Below are positions 8,461-16,429 of a stretch of DNA of 33,087 bases, in pieces; position 1 is the stretch's first letter; every line of letters starts with the position of its first letter. Origin of the DNA: Alphaproteobacteria bacterium (GTDB lineage: Bacteria; Pseudomonadota; Alphaproteobacteria; Thalassobaculales; Thalassobaculaceae); NCBI GenBank assembly GCA_022822665.1, contig JAJEAR010000022.1:1-33087 (forward strand), in the 5' to 3' direction. Below the pieces are notes generated by a model. That model saw only the letters and a list, made by a program, of their open reading frames with translations, was not told the DNA's origin and searched no databases. The translations under genes and the position numbers were made by a program.

Positions 8461-9331
8461 CCCCGGCCTCGAACACCAGGTAGGTCCTGGTCTCTATGCT
8501 CTCGCGCGCCGGCATGTCCGGTGTCTCGCCGGGGTGGACAAAGGCGCCGTGCGGCGTGAACCGGGCCCGCCCGTCATCGAGGCTGTCCCAGCCCTTGATC
8601 AGGATCACCTCGTTCGGCGTCATTTCCGGCGCGTAGTACCAGCGGTGCCCGGCGCCGTGCGCGAGCTGGTAGATCTCCCCGACCCGGTCCGGGAACCGCT
8701 GGTCGGTGGCCACCAGGTCGCAGGCCGGTATGCTGGCGGCGTCGGCGAGCGCGAGCGGCGAGCGCAGGACCGGGCCCGTGATCGGACGCCACACGTTGAC
8801 CTGCACGATCCGGCCGCCGGAGCCAAGGATGCGGTCGACCTCGGCCTCGCCGAGCGAATCCCGGGCGCGCTGCGGTCCCGAGCGTACCGTGTAGTCGACG
8901 TGCACCCTGTTCGCCGGCCGGCGCGCGCCGCCGGGGTTGTTCGCCCCCTCCGCACGGTCCGACCGGCGGGTATGGTCGAAGATCGCGACGGCGTCGGCCC
9001 CGGTCATGTCCTTGAGCATCGCCACCAGGTCGGGCTCGTAGCGGGCCGCAACATCGTCATCGTCGCACAGGTCGATGTCGCCGGCCGGCCAGTTCCTGAG
9101 CTCGAACCCGTGCACGTCAATGGAGAGTTCGGCCGCGATCGAGCGCATGTCGGCGATGCGCGAGGGGATCGCCTCGGTGCTGAAGAACACCTCCGGATCC
9201 CCGCCGGTCAGGGCTGAGCTCAGGAAATAGGGCTTGGTGTCCTGGCGCACGATATGGGTCAGCTCCGCAGTGACCTCGTCCATCGCGCCGTGGTCGCGCA
9301 TGGATGTGGCGGCACCTGTGACAGTACTCAT
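8447..9331 (-). CDS. CmcJ/NvfI-type putative non-haem iron oxidoreductase
   Basis: A 294-residue protein resembling the CmcJ/NvfI (also called GA4-desaturase-like or AsaB-like) family. This group is known from cephamycin and fungal meroterpenoid biosynthesis and is widespread but uncharacterised in Proteobacteria. Diagnostic blocks are RVHVDYT (142-148, the HxD pair for iron), VNVWRPI (178-184), GHRWYYAPEMTPNEVILIKGWDS (split over 228-250) and FTPHGAFVHP (258-267), which supplies further histidines. It has no signal peptide. The ATG at 9331 is chosen over 9349 because GGAGG sits 8 bases before it. It is a single gene converging on the MFS gene and overlapping it by 14 bases. The substrate is unknown; oxidation of a small carboxylate or secondary metabolite is a family-based guess. 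Confidence 0.8.
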   Translation of the reverse strand: MSTVTGAATSMRDHGAMDEVTAELTHIVRQDTKPYFLSSALTGGDPEVFFSTEAIPSRIADMRSIAAELSIDVHGFELRNWPAGDIDLCDDDDVAARYEPDLVAMLKDMTGADAVAIFDHTRRSDRAEGANNPGGARRPANRVHVDYTVRSGPQRARDSLGEAEVDRILGSGGRIVQVNVWRPITGPVLRSPLALADAASIPACDLVATDQRFPDRVGEIYQLAHGAGHRWYYAPEMTPNEVILIKGWDSLDDGRARFTPHGAFVHPGETPDMPARESIETRTYLVFEAGVTGA

Positions 9332-9866
9332 GATCGCATCCTCCAGCACTCGGTTCCGCCACTATTTATTCATTCCGTCCTGCAATCGAAAGCGCAGATG
9401 CAACACAGGTGTCGCGCCGCATCAGCATCAATCCACCCCCGCCCGGCGGGCGGGGTCCGGTGTAGCGGATCGGGTCGGGACGTCCGGACCCGGGTGTCCG
9501 CACCGGGATCCGGGCCGACCGTGCGACGATGCGTCATCCGACTTACGCCGGACCCCGGCCTCGCAGGCACACCGACACACCGGCGTGGCGGAACCCGCCG
9601 GAGCGCCCGTTGTCCCCGCGCGACGCCGGGACGAAACACCCGATCCCCGTCGTGACCGTGTTCCGATCCGCCTGTGTGCACGTCGCGTGGCGCCCCGCAT
9701 TCCCGTCGAGGCCCCCGGAAGCGCCGACGCTCCGCGTGCACGTCCCGGCTCTCCGCCCCGGCCGTTACCGGGTGACGATGCGAGAGCCTCGGCGCGACAG
9801 GCATGGTCTGCCCGGTGACCCGGACGGACCGCCCCGAAGGCCGCGTCCGGGAGGCGGCCGGCCGGC
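9332..9866. other. Non-coding, GC-rich intergenic stretch
   Basis: No convincing gene is found in this stretch; the open frames crossing it are arginine/proline-rich artefacts of GC content. It starts with a short AT-richer patch (around 9360-9375) just upstream of the CmcJ-like gene, which probably holds that gene's promoter. A compact hairpin with an 8-bp stem (CCCCGCCC 9437-9444, GGGCGGGG 9448-9455) is present but has no U-tract. Confidence 0.5.
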
Positions 9867-10766
9867 TTGCCCTGCAGGTGCCGCGGGTGGCAGGCTCCGG
9901 GTGTACCAGCCGGAAGGAGTCCCGCCATCGTCTCGCGCCGCCGCCTTCTCGCGACCTCGGCCGCCATGGCGCTGCTGCCCCCGGTGGCGCGCGCCGCCGG
10001 TGCGCAGATGCCGATCTTCGACGCCCATATCCATTTCAGCCACGATGCCGCCAAGCGGCTTTCCGCCGGCGAGGCTGCCGCCATTCTGCGCGGAGCGGGC
10101 CTGAAGCGGGCGCTGGTCTCGAGTTCGGGCGACGCCGGAACCCGCGCGCTCCACGCTGCGGCGCCGGACCTCGTCCTGCCCAGCCTGCGCCCCTACCGGC
10201 GGCGCGGCGAGATCAGCAGCTGGGTCGACGACGGATCGGTGGTCGACTTTCTCGAGGATCGTCTGGCGCGCTTCAGGTGGGTCGCTGTCGGCGAATTCCA
10301 CCTGTTCGCCGGGCAGACCGACAAGCCCGTGCCCCGGCGAACGATCGAACTGGCACGACAGCACAATCTCCTGCTGCACGCCCATTCGGACGCCGGCGCG
10401 ATCGACGGGATCTTCGCCCAGTGGCCGGATGCGCGGGTGCTGTGGGCCCATGCCGGCTTCGTCGGCCCGGATACCGTGGGCCCGATGCTCGGGAAACACG
10501 CGAAGCTCTGGACCGACCTGGCCTTCCGCAGCGAACACGCCCAGGACGGCCGGGTCGACGACGACTGGCGCGGTCTGTTCTCCGCGTTTCCCGACCGCGT
10601 CATGGTGGGGACCGATACCTTCACGCCGGAACGCTGGCACCATGTCGCCTGGCATGCCGACTGGACAAGGGAGTGGCTGGACGACCTGCCGGCCGACCTC
10701 GCCGAGAGAATCGCCTGGCGTAACGGCGAGGCGATGATCCGGCCGCACCTGGCGCAACTGCGCTAG
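9867..10766 (+). CDS. Exported amidohydrolase-family metal-dependent hydrolase (Tat-type signal)
   Basis: A TIM-barrel amidohydrolase_2-like enzyme. Metal ligands are visible in order: HxH in FDAHIHF, a glutamate in AVGEFHLF, H in LLLHAHSDAG, H in VLWAHAGF, and D in MVGTDTFTPE. The N-terminus contains SRRRLLATSAAMALLPPVARAAG, a twin-arginine-type export signal, so it should act in the periplasm. The start is uncertain. The only conventional in-frame codon upstream of the signal is TTG at 9867, with a poor ribosome site and a 20-residue odd leader. A perfect AGGAG instead lies 7 bases before an ATC codon at 9927, directly in front of VSRRRLL. Six bases downstream begins a YtkA-like gene, then a di-haem peroxidase, suggesting one exported system. 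The substrate is unknown. Confidence 0.8.
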   Translation: MPCRCRGWQAPGVPAGRSPAIVSRRRLLATSAAMALLPPVARAAGAQMPIFDAHIHFSHDAAKRLSAGEAAAILRGAGLKRALVSSSGDAGTRALHAAAPDLVLPSLRPYRRRGEISSWVDDGSVVDFLEDRLARFRWVAVGEFHLFAGQTDKPVPRRTIELARQHNLLLHAHSDAGAIDGIFAQWPDARVLWAHAGFVGPDTVGPMLGKHAKLWTDLAFRSEHAQDGRVDDDWRGLFSAFPDRVMVGTDTFTPERWHHVAWHADWTREWLDDLPADLAERIAWRNGEAMIRPHLAQLR

Positions 10767-10772
10767 CGCGCG

Positions 10773-11195
10773 ATGGTCCGCCACGGCAGACCGGCGCTGG
10801 CGGCCGCATTCGCGCTGCTGCTCGCGTTCGCGCTGCCGCCGGCGGCCAGCCAGGCGGCGGCGTGCGCCCGTCCGGCGGACTGGACCGGAGGCACGAAAAC
10901 CGCCGGCGAGGTGTGGACGGCATGGTGGCGACCGGACCCCGCTCCCATCAAGGTCAGCGCACATTTTTCCATCAGGTTCCACCTGTGCGGGCCCCCGGTC
11001 AGCCGGGTCAGCGTACGCGGCTGGATGCCGGACCACCGGCACGGCATGAACTACCGGCCCGTGGTGGCCCTGAACGGCGGGTCCGGGACGGTCGACGGCC
11101 TGCTGTTCCACATGCCGGGTCTCTGGCAGCTGATTCTGGGCATCCGCGGCGAGACTGCCCGGGAGACGCTGATCGCCGAAACGGTGCTCGAGTGA
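10773..11195 (+). CDS. Secreted YtkA-like domain protein with HxHGM motif
   Basis: A 140-residue protein with a cleavable signal (ALAAAFALLLAFALPPAASQAAA) and one immunoglobulin-like domain of the YtkA/FixH type. The key motif is WMPDHRHGMNY (84-94), a His/Met-rich loop that in related proteins is suggested to bind copper. A cysteine pair (C31, C72) could form a disulfide. It is sandwiched between the Tat-exported amidohydrolase (6 bases upstream) and a di-haem cytochrome c peroxidase whose GTG start overlaps its stop by 4 bases. It may deliver metal to, or be a substrate of, the di-haem enzyme; that is inference. Confidence 0.75.
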   Translation: MVRHGRPALAAAFALLLAFALPPAASQAAACARPADWTGGTKTAGEVWTAWWRPDPAPIKVSAHFSIRFHLCGPPVSRVSVRGWMPDHRHGMNYRPVVALNGGSGTVDGLLFHMPGLWQLILGIRGETARETLIAETVLE

Positions 11196-12403
11196 CGCCC
11201 TGGCACTCCCGCGCGTCCGCCGCCGCCCGGCTGTCGGCACTTTCCGTTGTCCTCTGGCTGCTCTCCGGTCTCGCCATGCCGGCGCCGGCTTTGCAGCTGA
11301 CCGCCGAGGAGGAACGCCGGATCCTGCGTCACGGACCGTGGCCACCGGCCTCCCGGCCCGATCCGAGCAACCGGGTTTCCGGCACGCCCGCCGCCATCGC
11401 CTTCGGACGGACCCTGTTCTTCGATCCGCGTCTGTCGGTCTCGGGCACGATCTCCTGTGCGACCTGCCACCAGCCGGACCGTGCATGGGCCGACGGCCGG
11501 ACGCGCAGTCGTGGGCACCGGACCGTCGAGCGCAACGCACCCAGCCTGTTCAACCTGCGGTTCAACCGCTGGTTCGGCTGGGACGGCGCCCATGACACGC
11601 TGTGGGCGCAGAACCTGCGCCCGCTGCTCGACTGGCGCGAGATGGGTATCGGACCCGCCGGCGCGGCGCGCCTGGTCCGTTCCGACCGACAGCTGTCCTG
11701 CGGATACCGGCGGGCGTTCGGCGCTGCACCCGGCGAAGACGACGACCTGATTCTTGTCGACCTCGCCAAGGCTCTGGCGGCGTTACTGGAAACCCTGGTC
11801 ACCGGTCGGACCCCGTTCGATGACTTCCGCGACGCGCTGGCGCGCAACGATGCGGCCGGCCAGGCTCGCTATCCGGCCGCCGCCGTTCGCGGCCTGCGCC
11901 TGTTCATCGGGCGTGGCAACTGCGCCGTCTGCCATTTCGGCCCGGCCTTTACCAACGGGGAGTTCGCCGACGCGGGTGTTCCGCATTTCATCGAAGCCGG
12001 CCGGGTCGACCCCGGCCGACACGGCGGCATCCGCAGGTTGCGCAGCAGCCCGTACACCCTGCTCGGCCGGTTCAACGACGATCCGCAGCGCTCCACCGCT
12101 GCCGGGACCCGACACGTCCGTCTGCGCGAGAGCGCCTTCGGCGAGTTCCGGGTGCCAGGCCTGCGCAACGTGGCGCTCACCGCGCCCTACATGCATGCCG
12201 GCAGCCTCAGAACACTCGCCGATGTCGTGCATCACTACTCGACGATCGACGAGGAACGTCTTCACGCCGGAGGCGAGCGGATCCTGCGCCGCCTGGACCT
12301 GAGCGAGCGCGAGCGGTCCGATCTGGTCTCCTTTCTTGAAACCCTGACGGAGCAACCGCGCCGCCCGGTCGTCCGGAAACCCGCACACGTCCAGTGCCGC
12401 TGA
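11192..12403 (+). CDS. Di-haem cytochrome c peroxidase / MauG-family protein
   Basis: A 403-residue periplasmic protein with a signal peptide (to about residue 34) and two c-type haem sites, CATCH at 89-93 and CAVCH at 244-248. It has the family blocks FGRTLFFDPRLSVSGTISC and LRNVALTAPYMHAGSLRTLADVVHHY (324-349). Family members either reduce hydrogen peroxide (CcpA) or use bis-Fe(IV) chemistry to modify partner proteins (MauG, MbnH). The GTG at 11192 is the start because it overlaps the stop of the YtkA-like gene (GTGA) and opens straight into the signal sequence; longer frames upstream run through the neighbour. Tight coupling to a YtkA-like protein rather than a cytochrome donor favours a partner-protein role, though simple peroxidase activity cannot be excluded. 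Confidence 0.88.
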   Translation: MTPWHSRASAAARLSALSVVLWLLSGLAMPAPALQLTAEEERRILRHGPWPPASRPDPSNRVSGTPAAIAFGRTLFFDPRLSVSGTISCATCHQPDRAWADGRTRSRGHRTVERNAPSLFNLRFNRWFGWDGAHDTLWAQNLRPLLDWREMGIGPAGAARLVRSDRQLSCGYRRAFGAAPGEDDDLILVDLAKALAALLETLVTGRTPFDDFRDALARNDAAGQARYPAAAVRGLRLFIGRGNCAVCHFGPAFTNGEFADAGVPHFIEAGRVDPGRHGGIRRLRSSPYTLLGRFNDDPQRSTAAGTRHVRLRESAFGEFRVPGLRNVALTAPYMHAGSLRTLADVVHHYSTIDEERLHAGGERILRRLDLSERERSDLVSFLETLTEQPRRPVVRKPAHVQCR

Positions 12404-12517
12404 CCGGTTGTCGATCGCGGCACGGTCCCGGCCGGCACGCGCCCCCGACCCGGGAGCCGGCGGTCGCGGACGAGCCCGGGGGCGGGTGGCCGGCGTCAAC
12501 GGGACCCGGCGCGATCA

Positions 12518-13279
12518 CTACATGCGTTTGCCGGCGGTCCAGCCGCCGTCCACGACCAGATGTGTCCCGGTACAGAAGCTCGCCTCGTCGCTCGCAAGGA
12601 AGAGCACCGCGCTCGCGATCTCCGCCGGCACCCCCCAGCGGTTCATGGCATGCAGGCTGCGCACCGTCTCGGCCATCTCCGGGTCCTGGAAGTAGCGTTC
12701 GGTGAGAGGTGTGCGGATCACCCCGGGACCGACGGCGTTGACCCGGATGTCGAACGGTGCCAGGTCGAGCGCCAGCGCCTTGGTCATGCCCACCACCGCA
12801 TGTTTCGACGTGGCGTATGCACAGCGCGCCGTCGACGCCACCACACCGAGCGTCGACGCGGTGATCACGATCGCGCCGGGCCGGCCGGCGGCGATGCGGT
12901 GCCGGGCAAAGGCCTGGGCCGAGATGAAGACACCGGTGACGTTGACCTCGATTACCGAGCGCCATTCCTCGATCGCGAGGTCCTGCGGCGGGGCGATCTC
13001 CCGGATCCCCGCATTGCAGAAGATCACGTCGAGCGAGCCCATCTCGCGCGCCGCCTCGGCGACCACCGCCTCGGTCGCCGCAGCATCGGTGACGTCAAGC
13101 GTGGCGCCGCGCGCACGCCCGCCCTCGCCGGTGATGAAGTCGGCAACCTCCCGGGCCTGTTCGCCCTCGCGATCGGCGACGGTCACCGCCGCACCCTCGC
13201 GCGCGAACCGTATCGCGGTCTCCCGTCCGATACCGCCGGCACCACCCGTTACGATCACGCCCCTGTTCTCGAACCGCAT
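12518..13279 (-). CDS. SDR-family NAD(P)-dependent oxidoreductase
   Basis: A classical short-chain dehydrogenase of about 253 residues. It has the Rossmann glycine motif VTGGAGGIG near the N-terminus, FCNAGI (NAG motif), a catalytic Ser in VITASTLG, YATSK (YxxxK), and a C-terminal GTHLVVDGGWTAG. It is probably cytosolic, oxidising an alcohol or hydroxyacyl-CoA. The start at 13279 (MRFENRG) is preferred because GGGGGAG lies 9 bases before it; an in-frame ATG at 13297 is also possible. It is the second gene of a two-SDR minus-strand operon, 31 bases after the BadH-like SDR. The substrate is not determinable. Confidence 0.88.
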   Translation of the reverse strand: MRFENRGVIVTGGAGGIGRETAIRFAREGAAVTVADREGEQAREVADFITGEGGRARGATLDVTDAAATEAVVAEAAREMGSLDVIFCNAGIREIAPPQDLAIEEWRSVIEVNVTGVFISAQAFARHRIAAGRPGAIVITASTLGVVASTARCAYATSKHAVVGMTKALALDLAPFDIRVNAVGPGVIRTPLTERYFQDPEMAETVRSLHAMNRWGVPAEIASAVLFLASDEASFCTGTHLVVDGGWTAGKRM

Positions 13280-13310
13280 CCTCGCTGTCTCCCCCATGCA
13301 TCCCGGCAGG

Positions 13311-14057
13311 TCAGTCCACCATGGTCAGCCCGCCGCTCACGCTCAGAACCTGCCCGGTAATGTAGTCGGACATCGACGAGCAGAAGAACACGATCGCATC
13401 GGCGATCTCTTCCGGCTCGCCGATGCGGCGAAACGGCACGGCGCGCGCGAGCTTCTCGCGCATGCTCTCGGGCTGCGCCATCAGCAGCGGGGTATTGGTC
13501 GGGCCCGGGCACACGCAGTTCACGTTGATGCGGTGGCGTGCGGTCTCGCGGGCAAGCGACTTGGTAAAGGCGATCACGCCGCCCTTGGCCCCGGCGTAGA
13601 TGGTCTCGCCCATCGACCCGACCCGGCCGGCGTCGCTCGCGACGTTCACGATCTTGCCGGCGTTGGCCTCGACCATCGCCGGCAGGAAACAGCGGGTCAC
13701 GTTGATCGGACCGGCGAGGTTGATGTCGAGCACCCGGTCCATGAAGTCCGGCGTGGCATCGAGAAAGGGCTGGATGCGGTCCCACCCGGCGACGTTGACG
13801 AGCAGGTCGATGCGGTTCCCTCCGCTCCCGGCCATCCGGCGGGCAAACCCGGCGATGCTGTCGCGCGAGGCGACGTCGAGCTGAAGCGGCGTGACGCGCC
13901 CGTCCGGCGCGGCCGAGGCCGTCTCCTGGTTGCCGGCCTGATCGAGGTCGCCGGACCATACCCTGGCCCCCGCCATGGCCAGGCGCAGCACCGTTGCCCG
14001 GCCGATCCCCGACGCACCGCCGGTGACAACCGCATATCTGCCAGTCAAGTCGATCAC
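13311..14057 (-). CDS. SDR oxidoreductase, BadH-like (2-hydroxycyclohexanecarboxyl-CoA dehydrogenase type)
   Basis: A 248-residue short-chain dehydrogenase with VTGGASGIG, VNVAGWD, SDAGRVGSMGE, YAGAK (YxxxK) and a C-terminal ITGQVLSVSGGLTM. These blocks closely follow what I recall of BadH of Rhodopseudomonas palustris, which oxidises 2-hydroxycyclohexanecarboxyl-CoA in alicyclic acid degradation, down to the NxAGWD and LSVSGGLTM strings. That makes a hydroxyacyl-CoA substrate plausible but not proven. The start is GTG at 14057 with a GGAG 9 bases upstream; the open frame extends to 14288 but that extension lacks any SDR character. It is divergent from the LIV-type importer, so both units may share a regulated intergenic region. 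Confidence 0.85.
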   Translation of the reverse strand: MIDLTGRYAVVTGGASGIGRATVLRLAMAGARVWSGDLDQAGNQETASAAPDGRVTPLQLDVASRDSIAGFARRMAGSGGNRIDLLVNVAGWDRIQPFLDATPDFMDRVLDINLAGPINVTRCFLPAMVEANAGKIVNVASDAGRVGSMGETIYAGAKGGVIAFTKSLARETARHRINVNCVCPGPTNTPLLMAQPESMREKLARAVPFRRIGEPEEIADAIVFFCSSMSDYITGQVLSVSGGLTMVD

Positions 14058-14085
14058 GTCCCGCCGCTCCGTTCCGGTCCCGGTA

Positions 14086-14114
14086 TTGACATCCCGACCG
14101 CCATTGCGTGCTAT
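14086..14114 (+). promoter_or_regulatory. Putative sigma-70-type promoter of the LIV-type transporter operon
   Basis: A perfect -35 hexamer TTGACA (14086-14091) is followed after exactly 17 bases by TGCTAT (14109-14114), a 3-of-6 match to the -10 consensus. It points at the ABC importer genes and implies a leader of about 160 bases before the binding-protein start. It also lies immediately upstream of the divergent SDR start, so regulation of both units could be linked. No regulator gene is in the window. Confidence 0.45.
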
Positions 14115-14281
14115 GCGCGGGCGGATCGACGCCACCTTCATCCAGGCGGGCGATGCGGTCAACCGGTCGCCACGCCGGTCAGGCCGTGCGGTCCAGGACA
14201 TGCCGCATGCCATCACGGCATTCAGACCGCCGGACGACGGATCCCCGGGGAGCACCGGCGGCGGCGAGACGGGAGGAACCC

Positions 14282-15454
14282 ATGACACCCACCATGCGCA
14301 TCACAGCTGCCGCTGCCGCTCTCTTTGCGGGCGGCATCGGAGCGGCACAGGCCGAAATCAAGATCGGCGTTCTCTACCCCACGTCGGGAACCGGCGCCGT
14401 CTACGGCGTCCCGGCGATGCAGGGCCACGACATGGCAGTCGACGAGGTCAACGCGGCCGGTGGCGTGAACGGCGAGATGCTGGTCACCTTTGCCCGCGAC
14501 ACCAAGCTGAAGCCCGCTGCGGCGGCGGCGGCAGCGAAGGAACTGATCACCAAGGACAACGTCGACGTGCTGGTCGGCGGGCTGAGTTCCGCGGTTGGAC
14601 TGGCGATCTCGGAAGTGGCGCGCCAGGAGGGCGTGGTCTACATCGCGACCATTCCCAAGACCATCCAGATGACCACGACCAAGCTTCACAAGCACGTGTT
14701 CCGGACATCCTCGCACACCGATTTCGAGGGTGACGCGATGGCGCAGATCGTCGCCCAGCTCGGCAAGACGAAGCTCTGCGACATCCAGCTCGACTATGCC
14801 TACGGCCATGATCTTGCCGCCGGCATCGAGAAGGGCCTGAAGCGGCACGCTCCGGACGTGGAGAAGGTGATCGACCTGCGTTCCAAGCTGGGTGCGACCG
14901 ACTACAACGCCCAGATCACCCAGATCCTCGGCACCGGATGCGACGTCGTCACCAGCGGCCTGTGGGGATCGCACTTCGTTAACTTCGCGCAGCAGGCGCA
15001 GCCGTTCGGACTGTTCGACCAGGTGGTCTACATTTCCGGCGGCGAGATCGCGAGCCACGAGATCGCGGGGCGGATGGGCAAGGACTACCCGGACAATGTG
15101 TGGTCCAACACCTACGAGCTCTGGTACGACCACACGGTGCCCGCGCACGAGAAGTTCCAGGCCGACCTCGCGGCCCGTGCAGGTACCAAGGAGACCGCCA
15201 TGTGGCCGGTCCTGGCCTACATCGGGGTGAAGTTCATCGCCGCGGCGGCCGAGAAGGCCGGGAGCACCGACGCCGACCAGCTGGCGGCCGCGCTTGAGGG
15301 CATGTCAATCGACACCCCGGTCGGCCCGCGCACCATCGACCCCGAGACCCACCAGGCCGATACCGGCCAGTTCTGGGGACCGATGGTCCGCAAGGAAGGG
15401 GTCGACTACCGGGTCATGGACCCCGTGACCTACATTCCCGCGAAGATCGACTGA
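14282..15454 (+). CDS. LIV-type ABC transporter substrate-binding protein (Peripla_BP_6)
   Basis: A 390-residue periplasmic binding protein of the branched-chain amino acid/amide/aromatic acid class. It has a signal peptide (MRITAAAAALFAGGIGAAQA), then EIKIGVLYPTSGTGAVYG, the typical first strand and ligand loop, and VLVGGLSSAVGLAISEVA around residue 100. The ATG at 14282 follows a GGAGG site at 6 bases; MRIT 12 bases later is an alternative. It heads an operon with the permeases LivH and LivM and the ATPases LivG and LivF. The ligand could be a branched-chain amino acid or an aromatic/alicyclic acid; the divergent BadH-like dehydrogenase tilts towards the latter, as inference. Confidence 0.9.
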   Translation: MTPTMRITAAAAALFAGGIGAAQAEIKIGVLYPTSGTGAVYGVPAMQGHDMAVDEVNAAGGVNGEMLVTFARDTKLKPAAAAAAAKELITKDNVDVLVGGLSSAVGLAISEVARQEGVVYIATIPKTIQMTTTKLHKHVFRTSSHTDFEGDAMAQIVAQLGKTKLCDIQLDYAYGHDLAAGIEKGLKRHAPDVEKVIDLRSKLGATDYNAQITQILGTGCDVVTSGLWGSHFVNFAQQAQPFGLFDQVVYISGGEIASHEIAGRMGKDYPDNVWSNTYELWYDHTVPAHEKFQADLAARAGTKETAMWPVLAYIGVKFIAAAAEKAGSTDADQLAAALEGMSIDTPVGPRTIDPETHQADTGQFWGPMVRKEGVDYRVMDPVTYIPAKID

Positions 15455-15460
15455 CGGACC

Positions 15461-15497
15461 GTCCCCTCTCGCCGGCATCCGGCCGGTGAGAGGGGAC
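15461..15497 (+). promoter_or_regulatory. Strong hairpin between binding-protein and permease genes
   Basis: A 15-bp stem with one G-U wobble (GTCCCCTCTCGCCGG at 15461-15475 paired with CCGGTGAGAGGGGAC at 15483-15497) and a 7-base loop begins 6 bases after the binding-protein stop and ends 31 bases before livH. There is no U-tract. Its position fits a 3'-end-stabilising or partially terminating element that keeps binding-protein mRNA in excess over permease mRNA, as known for other ABC importers. Confidence 0.7.
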
Positions 15498-15528
15498 CCC
15501 GCGCCACTCCCTGGGAGTTCCGGCCCCG

Positions 15529-16425
15529 ATGGACATGCTCCTGTCCAACCCGACCTTCGTGCTGATCCAGGTCCTGAACTCGATATCGCTGGGGATGAAC
15601 CTGTTCATCATCGCAGCCGGGCTCTCGCTGATCTTCGGGGTGCTCCGGGTCATCAACTTCGCGCACGGCGCCTTCTACATGTTCGGCGCATACATCATGT
15701 TCACGGTTGCCCAGGAAGCCGAACTCGGCTTCGTGACCGGCGTCGTGGCCGCGGCCGCCGGGCTCGCCGCGATCGCGGTGGTCGTGGAGCGCGGACTGTT
15801 CCGCTGGCTGTACGACAAGGAGCACCTGATGCAGCTGCTCCTGACCTTCGCCATCGTGCTGCTGATGGGCGACCTCGCCAAGATCATTTGGGGAACCGAC
15901 CAGTTGAGCGTCTCCTACCCCGACGCGCTGCGCGGGGCCACGGATCTCGGCGTGACCTTCTATCCGACCTACCGGCTGATGCTGGCGGTGATCGGTCCGC
16001 TGATCTTCCTCGGCCTGTGGCTGCTGATCGAGCGCACGCGCTGGGGGCGGCTGACCAGGGCGGCGACCCAGGACATGGAGATGCTCTCGGCGCTCGGCAT
16101 CAACGTGCCGATGATCTACATCGTCATCTTCGTGATCGGATCGGCGCTGGCCGGTGTCGGGGGTGCGCTGGCCGCTCCGATCAACAGTCCGACGCCGGGC
16201 ATGGACGCGACCATCATCGTCGAGTGTTTCGTGATCGTGATCATCGGCGGGCTGGGCTCCCTGTGGGGAAGCTTCGTCGGGGCGCTGATCTACGGCTTCG
16301 TGTTCAACTTCGGCTCGGTCATCGTGCCGAACTGGCAGGACGTGTTCGCCTTCCTGCTGCTGATGGCGGTCCTCCTGGTCCGGCCGTGGGGCCTGTACGG
16401 AAAGCCGGAGCGCGAGGGGCACTGA
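15529..16425 (+). CDS. livH: LIV-type ABC transporter permease LivH
   Basis: A 298-residue inner-membrane permease with about eight hydrophobic segments. It carries the LivH family opening LNSISLGMNLFIIAAGLSLIFGVLRVINFAHGAFYMFGAY and the conserved cytoplasmic loop RAATQDMEMLSALGINVPMI (the EAA-like coupling region for the ATPase), then GGLGSLWGSFVGALIYG. The start at 15529 has a GGGAG site 10-11 bases upstream. It pairs with LivM, which starts 4 bases after its stop, to form the translocation pore for the ligand captured by the upstream binding protein. Confidence 0.93.
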   Translation: MDMLLSNPTFVLIQVLNSISLGMNLFIIAAGLSLIFGVLRVINFAHGAFYMFGAYIMFTVAQEAELGFVTGVVAAAAGLAAIAVVVERGLFRWLYDKEHLMQLLLTFAIVLLMGDLAKIIWGTDQLSVSYPDALRGATDLGVTFYPTYRLMLAVIGPLIFLGLWLLIERTRWGRLTRAATQDMEMLSALGINVPMIYIVIFVIGSALAGVGGALAAPINSPTPGMDATIIVECFVIVIIGGLGSLWGSFVGALIYGFVFNFGSVIVPNWQDVFAFLLLMAVLLVRPWGLYGKPEREGH

Positions 16426-16429
16426 GAAC

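Noticed and set aside
9765..11540. A 591-codon minus-strand frame
   Set aside because: It is antisense to the amidohydrolase, YtkA-like and di-haem peroxidase genes, which all have recognisable motifs.
12440..12484. An 8-bp dyad (CGCCCCCG / CGGGGGCG) between the converging peroxidase and SDR genes
   Set aside because: The 29-base loop and the extreme GC content make it likely to be chance; not called as a terminator.
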